From Desulfobacterales bacterium (GTDB taxonomy: Bacteria; Desulfobacterota; DSM-4660; Desulfatiglandales; Desulfatiglandaceae): a stretch of DNA of 12,664 nucleotides. The stretch covers positions 1-12,664 of the forward strand of contig JAIOSR010000112.1 of the NCBI GenBank assembly GCA_021107495.1. The letters are read 5' to 3'. Below the pieces are notes generated by a model. The model did no database searches. It worked only from the letters and a program-made list of their open reading frames with translations, and was not told where the DNA came from. This document shows positions 7,400 through 11,608 of this stretch, one piece after another. The first letter of the stretch is position 1, and every line of letters starts with the position of its first letter. The position numbers and the translations under genes were made by a program.

Positions 7400-8461
7400 T
7401 TAAGCCACAAACCGTGATCCCAGCCAGAGCAACAATCCCGTCGTACCTGCAGTGATCTCTAAAGGCAGGGCCCATTTCATCTCCTTTTTGACCCCCGAAA
7501 GGGAGGTGTACGTGGAAGCGCCCGTAAAATTCATGGCTAAGTAGGCTGCAATGGCCGGAATTATTAAAAACCAGGCCAGGATTTCAATTCGGCCCGCCAA
7601 ATTACTGAAATTTCCGGCCCGGAAGGCCGTAAGTATGATCGCCGTTATAAGACCCATGGCGAGCCCTTTCAGGGAGAAGGCGCGTCCCGGCAGCCAGGGT
7701 AAAAAAATGGGTGTCAAAACCGCGCCTGCCGCCACTGCACACAGCAAGGCAACCATAGCTAAAAGACCATGGTTTAATGCGCTGGACCAGAATCCGGCCG
7801 GCCCACCCAGGCCACCAAGGAAGAAAAAGACCGGGAGTATAATAAGTGCCCATTTGAGGGTGCCGACCAGCTCCACCGGCACAAGAACAGTCCTCTCCTT
7901 AATAGTAAAGGTCTTGCGTCGCATCTCGGGGGTCGCTTTGAGTCCTGCATCTAAAAAAGCGGGTAGATCCTTCGCTTCGATTGGACCATAGATAACCTTG
8001 AAACATGAGAGCTTTTTTACCTTAAAGGCCGCAACACCCGGCCCTGATAATTGCGGCAGGATCAACCTCTGGTGAGTCACTATATGTTCCAATCCGCAGG
8101 ACTCAATTTGCCTTACCAGTTCGTCCGTACCAAATGTCCCTTTTCCTGCCGCACACCAGACATTTATACCGTTGGTGTCCAGAACCAGGATCCATGCATT
8201 ACGGCCCGGCAACGCTTCACGCAGCCGATCAAAACTCATCTTATAATTGGCCGTGACCAGAACCGGGGTCTTTTCGTCAGGGTTCCCGAGGGCATATAGT
8301 CCGGGTTCGATGATATAGCGCATACGTCCCACGCCCCACCGCGCCTTGATGGTTCCCCAGCGATCTGCTCGGTTAAGGGTGGAAGAAATCCGGGGAACAG
8401 CTCCCATATGGGTCTGCACGGAACCCTTCACAAACGGCTGGTCAAGGCTGGGAAGGCCCAC
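7400..8461 (-). CDS. hgcA: HgcA, corrinoid mercury methyltransferase (conservative start)
   Basis: HgcA is a membrane corrinoid protein that transfers a methyl group to Hg(II), making methylmercury. From this GTG it has 353 residues. Seen: VPRISSTLNRADRWG (22-36), RWGVGRMRY, the cap-helix motif NVWCAAGKGTFGTDE (100-114) whose Cys103 is the lower cobalt ligand in the family, TPEMRRKTFT, and about five membrane helices (near 205-230, 235-262, 268-288, 298-320, 333-352). It ends in TAA. Start choice is open. This GTG is preceded by AGGGAG and AAAAGG, but it falls in the loop of a predicted hairpin. The frame also continues upstream to an ATG at 8563 through a single TGA (see the next two entries), which would give 387 residues with one selenocysteine. 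The gene follows dsrE and arsR on the same strand and precedes hgcB. Confidence 0.96.
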   Translation of the reverse strand: MGLPSLDQPFVKGSVQTHMGAVPRISSTLNRADRWGTIKARWGVGRMRYIIEPGLYALGNPDEKTPVLVTANYKMSFDRLREALPGRNAWILVLDTNGINVWCAAGKGTFGTDELVRQIESCGLEHIVTHQRLILPQLSGPGVAAFKVKKLSCFKVIYGPIEAKDLPAFLDAGLKATPEMRRKTFTIKERTVLVPVELVGTLKWALIILPVFFFLGGLGGPAGFWSSALNHGLLAMVALLCAVAAGAVLTPIFLPWLPGRAFSLKGLAMGLITAIILTAFRAGNFSNLAGRIEILAWFLIIPAIAAYLAMNFTGASTYTSLSGVKKEMKWALPLEITAGTTGLLLWLGSRFVA

Positions 8462-8477
8462 CTGAGCCTTTTCTCCC
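8450..8477 (-). promoter_or_regulatory. Candidate bacterial SECIS hairpin after the hgcA TGA
   Basis: On the minus strand AAGGCTC (8470-8464) pairs with GGGCCTT (8459-8453), including one U-G pair, leaving the loop AGGT. GGG (8477-8475) pairs with CCC (8452-8450) across a 4-base bulge. The loop begins 20 bases after the TGA, has G at position 2, and the upper stem is 7 bp. These values fit the published bacterial SECIS rules as I remember them, and the AGGU loop start resembles that of E. coli fdhF. The GTG alternative start lies in this loop. Confidence 0.5.
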
Positions 8478-8563
8478 TTGGGTCAGCAACCGGTTGTGGA
8501 AGATTCACCGGTTTGAAAACCAATGGTTTTGAGGACGTTAGGATTATCTTTTCCTTGATTCAT
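8462..8563 (-). other. In-frame N-terminal extension of hgcA with candidate selenocysteine TGA
   Basis: Thirty-four codons from ATG 8563 run in frame into hgcA. Codons 1-26 encode a polar peptide starting MNQGKDNPN and ending ESSTTGC. Codon 27 is TGA (8485-8483), then PKGEKAQ, then the GTG at 8461. TGA thus follows a Cys codon, giving a possible Cys26-Sec27 pair. An in-frame TGA two codons before the ATG closes the frame, and only a weak GGG lies about 11 bases upstream of it. A hairpin of SECIS type follows the TGA. Alternatives: hgcA starts at the GTG and this is a short upstream ORF, or the TGA is a mutation or assembly error from TGC/TGT. Translation through the TGA is inference; no Sec machinery is visible in the window. 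Confidence 0.5.
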
Positions 8564-8567
8564 AATT

Positions 8568-8676
8568 CAAATACCCGTAACTACCCGGGTTCAAAGTTCA
8601 ACGGTTCAAAGTTCACGGTTAGAAACTAATGAACCTTGAACCGTGAACCGGACAACCTGAGTAGTTGCAAATACCC
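8568..8676. mobile_element. MITE-like palindromic insertion C, 9-bp direct repeats, in the hgcA leader
   Basis: The sequence CAAATACCC occurs at 8568-8576 and again at 8668-8676. Between them is an inverted repeat of 91 bases: outer arms GTAACTACCCGGGTT and AACCTGAGTAGTTG, inner arms TTCAACGGTTCAAAGTTCACG and GAACCTTGAACCGTGAACC, with a short loop AGAAACTAAT (8621-8630). The direct repeats abut the palindrome ends, as expected of a target-site duplication. The insertion ends about 5 bases before the ATG at 8563. Removing it would cut the dsrE-hgcA gap from 173 to about 73 bases. In the transcript it would fold into a long hairpin. It encodes nothing. Confidence 0.75.
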
Positions 8677-8736
8677 TATAAATGAATATCCCATATTTAT
8701 ATTCCCAATAACGTGGTCGGCCAAACGGTGATAGCG

Positions 8737-9069
8737 CTAAAAAACCATCGGAACATAGCCATCCTTAATAAAGTTGGATATTATCGTACCCACGTAATCT
8801 ACATTCACACCGAGAGCCTCTATTTTTTCAGAGATCCCGTCACGATCGGAAATGAACTTGCAAGCGATAGGTGTTTCGACGGCTCCAAATTCTTTCACGG
8901 TCTTGGCTATAACTTCGTCTTCAACAAGGAGACGCTCGGACGGACCAAAAAAGACGACTTTTACCTCATCCATCCAACCCTCGGAAAGCGTGCGACTTGC
9001 ATACATAAGACCTGTTAAGGCCTTCTCGTTTTCACCTGTTGCAATGATCACCAGTAGTTTAGAACTCAT
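8737..9069 (-). CDS. DsrE/DsrF-family small sulfur-relay-like protein
   Basis: This 110-residue cytoplasmic protein has the DsrE-like fold (Pfam PF02635), whose better-known members carry sulfane sulfur on a conserved cysteine. Seen: an N-terminal strand SSKLLVIIATGENEKA, EVKVVFFGPSERLL (about 35-48), a single cysteine Cys70 in ETPIACKFISD where family members have their reactive cysteine, and a C-terminal VGTIISNFIKDGYVPMVF. The ATG at 9069 is set by AAGGAGG about 6 bases upstream; the frame is open to 9198 but the extra part lies in a repeat element. It sits between arsR and hgcA on the same strand. A thiol or sulfur-handling role connected to mercury, or to arsenic/metal sensing, is inference from position only. 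Confidence 0.85.
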   Translation of the reverse strand: MSSKLLVIIATGENEKALTGLMYASRTLSEGWMDEVKVVFFGPSERLLVEDEVIAKTVKEFGAVETPIACKFISDRDGISEKIEALGVNVDYVGTIISNFIKDGYVPMVF

Positions 9070-9109
9070 AAAAATCCTCCTTTTTGGGTTGTCAATGGTT
9101 AATTTGCTG

Positions 9110-9270
9110 GTTAAATAGTGCTCATCCAGAAACTGGCGTTTTTGGGTTTGGCTATCAGCCATCAGCTTTCCGCTTTCAGCAAAGGACATTAAAAACAAGG
9201 TGTTGGCTGATTGCTGACCGCTGAAAGCTCCATCCGGAAATTGGATGTTTCCGGATGGACGTTAAATAGT
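9110..9270. mobile_element. MITE-like palindromic insertion D with 10-bp direct repeats
   Basis: GTTAAATAGT occurs at 9110-9119 and again at 9261-9270. The 141 bases between have terminal inverted repeats GCTCATCCAGAAAC (9120-9133) and GTTTCCGGATGGAC (9247-9260), matching at 11 of 14 positions. Inside are word arms CTATCAGCCATCAGC / GCTTTCAGC and, inverted, GTTGGCTGATTGCTG / GCTGAAAGC, plus a perfect 11-bp hairpin CCATCCGGAAA-TTGGATG-TTTCCGGATGG (9230-9258). It fills most of the arsR-dsrE gap (9070-9329). The direct repeats at the exact ends support insertion with target duplication. It encodes no protein. Confidence 0.75.
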
Positions 9271-9329
9271 TTCCATAGCCGGAACTTAAGGCAGAAGCCG
9301 ATTCTTGATCCGAACTTCATGTGCCAGGC

Positions 9330-9710
9330 TTATTCTCCTTGAAGGGATTTTTTTATAAGCGTCATGTAGTATTCCATAATGCCCTCCACCGTGCAGTAAC
9401 AGACGCACGGACCGTCAATTTCACCCTGCAGCCAGCCCGTCTCCTTCAATACTTTAAGGTGTTGGGATACGCTTGACTGGGCCAAAGGAAGGGCATTAAC
9501 AATGTCACCGCATACACACCTTTCTTCCGGGGGTTTATCCTCAAGCATACGAACTATCTCGACTCGCGCGGGATGGGACAGCCCTTTGGAGAGTTCGGCC
9601 AATCTCCTTTTACACTCCTCAATAGACATTTTTCCAATCTCATTAAGGTCAACCGGATTAGCTTTGCACGTAAATTTTACTTCTTTCATCAATATTTTCT
9701 TGGCCCTCAT
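9330..9710 (-). CDS. ArsR/SmtB-family metal(loid)-responsive repressor
   Basis: This is a winged-helix repressor of the ArsR/SmtB family; such proteins leave DNA when they bind As(III), Cd, Pb, Hg or similar. From ATG 9710 it has 126 residues; ATG 9689 (MKEVKFTCKA, 119 residues) is equally possible, and neither has a clear ribosome binding site. Seen: the helix LSKGLSHPARVEIVRML, the metal motif RCVCGDIV (compare the ELCVCDL motif of ArsR), the recognition helix LPLAQSSVSQHLKVLKETGWL and the wing. A second cysteine group, GPCVCYC, sits in the wing/C-terminal part, and there is an N-terminal Cys in FTCKA. It is the first gene of the arsR-dsrE-hgcA-hgcB run, with an operator overlapping its promoter. 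Control of hgcAB by it is inference, since repeats lie in the gaps. Confidence 0.93.
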   Translation of the reverse strand: MRAKKILMKEVKFTCKANPVDLNEIGKMSIEECKRRLAELSKGLSHPARVEIVRMLEDKPPEERCVCGDIVNALPLAQSSVSQHLKVLKETGWLQGEIDGPCVCYCTVEGIMEYYMTLIKKSLQGE

Positions 9711-9717
9711 TATCGTT

Positions 9718-9735
9718 TATCGTAGATATACGATA
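9718..9735. promoter_or_regulatory. Palindromic operator, probably for ArsR
   Basis: TATCGTA-GATA-TACGATA is a perfect 7-bp inverted repeat with a 4-base centre; an extra half-site TATCG is at 9711-9715. It overlaps the -10 and predicted start of the arsR promoter, the classic arrangement for autorepression. I found no second copy before dsrE or hgcA. Confidence 0.7.
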
Positions 9736-9760
9736 ATAAAGCCGAAACTTGTTTTGTCAA
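9733..9760 (-). promoter_or_regulatory. arsR promoter
   Basis: On the minus strand a perfect TTGACA (9760-9755), a 16-base spacer and TATTAT (9738-9733). The start would be near 9726, giving a very short leader (about 16 bases to ATG 9710, 37 to ATG 9689), which slightly favours the second ATG. It overlaps the palindrome at 9718-9735. Confidence 0.65.
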
Positions 9761-9799
9761 GCATTTTATGGCTAATCGTCAGACCAAAAAACAGTTTTC

Positions 9800-9954
9800 C
9801 AAAATCTGTTTACAAAAAGTCTTGGAGAGTGATAATGTTATTTAATTTTCAGTCAAGACCCTGAAAGTAAACGGATTTTGTAGGGAAATTCCAGCGATGC
9901 TACTTTAACTCCCCCTCAGGTTCAGGGGGCAAGCTGAAATAGAGCGGGAATTTC
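9800..9954. other. Two adjacent long hairpins, no gene
   Basis: Part of the 9711-10177 gap. The first hairpin pairs CAAAATCTGTTTAC (9800-9813) with GTAAACGGATTTTG (9867-9880), 13 of 14 plus a G-T, and inside it GTCTTG with CAAGAC (9819-9824, 9854-9859). The second pairs GAAATTCCAGC (9885-9895) with GCGGGAATTTC (9944-9954) and holds a C/G stem CCCCCT/AGGGGG (9911-9929). No T-run follows, so a simple terminator is unlikely. These may be insertion-element remnants or structured RNA. No known RNA family was recognised. Confidence 0.4.
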
Positions 9955-10026
9955 TAAAAGTCTTTATTATTGGATCATCTCCCGATTAGTTGGTTTTAGA
10001 CAGGGCTAAACAAGGAGATCCTCTTT

Positions 10027-10169
10027 CATTAAGGAGGCGTGAGCCCATAGGGTTCAAGGAGTCGAGGATTCAAGGATTCAAGTGAACTACTATAAGGATT
10101 ACAAAGGCTTGAAGCTGTTTCAGAAATCATACGAACTCTGTTTAGAGATATAGATATGCATTAAGGAGG
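10027..10169. mobile_element. Segment with four-helix-bundle gene remnant between 11-bp direct repeats
   Basis: CATTAAGGAGG occurs at 10027-10037 and at 10159-10169; the second copy is the ribosome binding site of the next gene. The 121 bases between carry word repeats GGTTCAAGGAGTCGAGGATT and CAAGGATTCAAG (10051-10082) and then the start of an IVS-type gene. A target duplication, or a duplication of the Shine-Dalgarno region during rearrangement, would explain the repeats. No right-hand inverted arm remains. Confidence 0.5.
10082..10153 (+). pseudogene. N-terminal fragment of a four-helix-bundle (23S rRNA IVS-type) protein gene
   Basis: A 23-codon frame from GTG 10082 to TAG 10153 encodes the segment YKDYKGLKLFQKSYELCL. 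This matches my recollection of the N-terminus of the S23/four-helix-bundle family (TIGR02436-type), which typically reads KDYxDLKVWQKSxELxLExY. Those proteins are about 115-130 residues, so more than 80 percent is missing. The frame after the TAG briefly continues with plausible sequence and then meets the direct repeat at 10159. In 23S rRNA intervening sequences and elsewhere these genes lie within inverted repeats, as the word repeats upstream suggest here. It is not functional as a protein gene. Confidence 0.6.
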
Positions 10170-10177
10170 TTTAAGGC

Positions 10178-10456
10178 GTGGACTTCAAGGTGATGTTTAC
10201 AACTTTTGGGATGATATTTTTAGCTGAACTGGGCGATAAAACTCAACTGGCTACCTTTGCCTTTGCTGCTGAGAGCAAAACGCGCTTGGCGGTATTTTTA
10301 GGTGCTGCAGGTGCTCTTATTTTAACCTCCTTGCTCGCGGTTGTCTTTGGCTCCGCCGTGAGCAGGCTGATTCCGCCAAATTATATTAAAGCAGGGGCCG
10401 GGGCTTTATTCGTCCTGCTGGGTTTATGGATGCTGTTGTATCCGGGAGCCAAATAG
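10178..10456 (+). CDS. Half-size TMEM165/GDT1 (UPF0016) cation transporter
   Basis: This 92-residue membrane protein belongs to the TMEM165/GDT1 family (Pfam PF01169), whose characterised members move Mn2+ or Ca2+ in exchange for protons. Seen: the family motif AELGDKTQLA with Glu17, Gly19, Asp20, Lys21 and Thr22 at the end of the first helix, and about three hydrophobic helices (5-18, 38-60, 70-88). Full-length members have two such repeats, so a single-repeat protein presumably works as a homodimer or with a paralogue not in this window. It starts with GTG; AAGGAGG lies about 8 bases upstream. It is transcribed rightward and alone, converging on the orn group. I saw no Mn2+ riboswitch upstream, a common companion of this family. 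Confidence 0.9.
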   Translation: MDFKVMFTTFGMIFLAELGDKTQLATFAFAAESKTRLAVFLGAAGALILTSLLAVVFGSAVSRLIPPNYIKAGAGALFVLLGLWMLLYPGAK

Positions 10457-10505
10457 AGGACTAACAGGAATATGTTTCGCCCCTTGATCATGAATGTCAT
10501 ATCGT

Positions 10506-10682
10506 TTACTCATCCTGCACACGGCCTTTCAATTTCCTTCTGATGAGCAGGTATCCGGCAATGACGAAGAACAGACCTGCAATGAAAACGGGATCGTTTT
10601 TCCCTGCCATCCCGTAAGCTACTCCTGATATGCCCAAGACACATGCGGTTGCGATGAGTATTTTTTCGGTTTTGGGATTCAT
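10506..10682 (-). CDS. Small two-helix membrane protein of unknown function, coupled to orn
   Basis: A 58-residue frame begins with an ATG (10682-10680) that overlaps the orn stop codon (ATGA overlap) and ends with TAA at 10506. The protein starts MNPKTEKILI, has one hydrophobic helix at about 8-25 (ILIATACVLGISGVAYGM) and another at about 32-47 (VFIAGLFFVIAGYLLI), and ends with a positively charged tail (RRKLKGRVQDE). This layout and the start-stop overlap indicate a real, translationally coupled gene. I do not recognise a family. With Lys/Arg after helix 2 and a Lys before helix 1, both ends are probably cytoplasmic. Confidence 0.7.
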   Translation of the reverse strand: MNPKTEKILIATACVLGISGVAYGMAGKNDPVFIAGLFFVIAGYLLIRRKLKGRVQDE

Positions 10683-11242
10683 TGGGAAGGCTCTTTCACT
10701 ACAAACACATTTTCGCGATAATATTTCAATTCCTTGATGGACTCTTCAATGTCGCTCATTGCCAGGTGGGCCTTTTGCTTTTTAAAAGAGAGTAGGGAAG
10801 GGTACCAATTCTTGACAAGTTCCTTGACAGAGCTGACATCAATATTGCGGTAGTGCAAAAAGGTCTCCAGACGGGGCATGTATTTTATCAGGAACCGGCG
10901 GTCCTGCCACACGGAATTGCCGCACAGGGGAGACTTCCCTTTCTCGCAGTAGCGGGAAACAAAATCGAGCGTTTCCTCTTCCGCACGCCGGCAGTTTAAG
11001 GAGGAGACCTTGACCCGGTCTAAGAGTCCCGATGCCTGATGGTGCTCCCTGCTCCACTCTTCCATTGAGGAAAGGATATGTTCGGGATGGTTTATGGCAA
11101 TGTCGGGACCCTGGGCGACAATATTGAGCTGGCCGTCGGTTACAATAGACGCGACTTCGACTATGACTTGTGTTTCAGGATCGAGCCCGGTCATTTCCAG
11201 GTCTATCCAGATCAGGTTAGTGTTCATTTTCGGCTCCTGCAT
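10679..11242 (-). CDS. orn: Oligoribonuclease
   Basis: Orn is a DEDDh 3'-5' exonuclease that degrades 2-5-mer RNA, including pGpG from c-di-GMP turnover, to mononucleotides. Counting from ATG 11242 (187 residues), the catalytic residues are all present: Asp14 and Glu16 (WIDLEMTGLD), Asp114 (GNSVWQDRRFL), His159 and Asp164 (HLAMSDIEES). CGNS and YMPRLETFLHYR are family segments. The second ATG at 11227 (182 residues, MNTNLIWID) is better placed relative to AGGAG and is as likely; E. coli Orn has 181 residues. A short membrane protein gene overlaps its stop. RNase J is at the other end of the window, transcribed the same way but far apart. Confidence 0.96.
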   Translation of the reverse strand: MQEPKMNTNLIWIDLEMTGLDPETQVIVEVASIVTDGQLNIVAQGPDIAINHPEHILSSMEEWSREHHQASGLLDRVKVSSLNCRRAEEETLDFVSRYCEKGKSPLCGNSVWQDRRFLIKYMPRLETFLHYRNIDVSSVKELVKNWYPSLLSFKKQKAHLAMSDIEESIKELKYYRENVFVVKEPSQ

Positions 11243-11295
11243 GGTTTTATATCTCCTAATCGTTCATTACTGTATAACTAATTGACTGTACAGAC

Positions 11296-11324
11296 ATGTT
11301 ACAGAGCCTGGGATAAAAAGACAA
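11296..11324 (-). promoter_or_regulatory. Probable orn promoter
   Basis: On the minus strand TTGTCT (11324-11319), a 17-base spacer and TAACAT (11301-11296). It would start transcription near 11289, roughly 47 bases before the first orn ATG. Moderate match to consensus; no operator seen. Confidence 0.45.
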
Positions 11325-11376
11325 AGGGATTTTATCTGTTATTGGAGAATTCGTGATTCTGCAGGTTACACGACAG

Positions 11377-11496
11377 GGAGACGCAAACTCCGGATAGCCC
11401 TCATAAATGCCCGCAAGGTGGAGCTGAAATAACCTTTCCTGTAATTCGGAGACTATTATGGAGTATCGAGGCATTCAACTAAGTAATGGCTATCCG
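11377..11496. other. Structured intergenic region, possible small RNA
   Basis: In the 11243-11608 gap, CGGATAGCC (11391-11399) is perfectly complementary to GGCTATCCG (11488-11496). Nested inside, AATGCC (11406-11411) pairs with GGCATT (11470-11475), and AAGGT with ACCTT. A small hairpin GGAG-ACGCAAA-CTCC (11377-11391) precedes it and competes for one base. Nested long-range pairing over 120 bases suggests a folded RNA. On the plus strand the perfect terminator at 11543-11586 follows. A leftward 72-codon frame crosses it but shows no family resemblance and has no clear ribosome binding site. No known RNA class was recognised. Confidence 0.35.
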
Positions 11497-11542
11497 AAGG
11501 CTTTAGTAATTTCAGGTATGCATATGATCATACAGTGTTCCC

Positions 11543-11586
11543 AAATAGAAAAGGCAGGGTCATTTTCGGCCCTGCCTTTTCTATTT
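11543..11586. terminator. Bidirectional intrinsic terminator
   Basis: AAATAGAAAAGGCAGGG (11543-11559) and CCCTGCCTTTTCTATTT (11570-11586) form a perfect 17-bp stem with a 10-base loop. Each strand ends in a T-rich tract after the G/C part. On the minus strand it lies 22 bases past the stop of the PEP-CTERM gene; on the plus strand it would end any transcript of the structured region upstream. Confidence 0.85.
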
Positions 11587-11608
11587 ATATCTGATCAATG
11601 ATGTTGAA

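Noticed and set aside
8577..8667. CRISPR-like array from the repeated TTCAAAGTTCA words
   Set aside because: The words are not separated by unique spacers of constant length; they form the two arms of one palindrome.
9070..9198. Longer DsrE-like protein starting at 9198
   Set aside because: The extension lies in insertion element D, and the ATG at 9069 has a near-perfect AAGGAGG.
9815..9964. AAAAGTCTT direct repeat as a target-site duplication
   Set aside because: The copies fall within or beyond the hairpin arms rather than at the ends of an inverted repeat, and a 9-base match in A/T-rich DNA of this length is not very surprising.
9960..10177. yybP-ykoY Mn2+ riboswitch before the GDT1-family gene
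   Set aside because: Neither conserved loop of that riboswitch was found; the space is filled by the four-helix-bundle gene remnant and direct repeats.
11256..11474. 72-codon minus-strand frame upstream of orn
   Set aside because: It crosses a region with strong RNA-like pairing and contains the probable orn promoter; no family resemblance or ribosome binding site.
11371..11496. c-di-GMP (GEMM-I) riboswitch
   Set aside because: Only the GACGCAAA segment resembles it; the GCAAACC/GAAA tetraloop-receptor part and the GGUAGC strand are missing, and no downstream gene follows on that strand.
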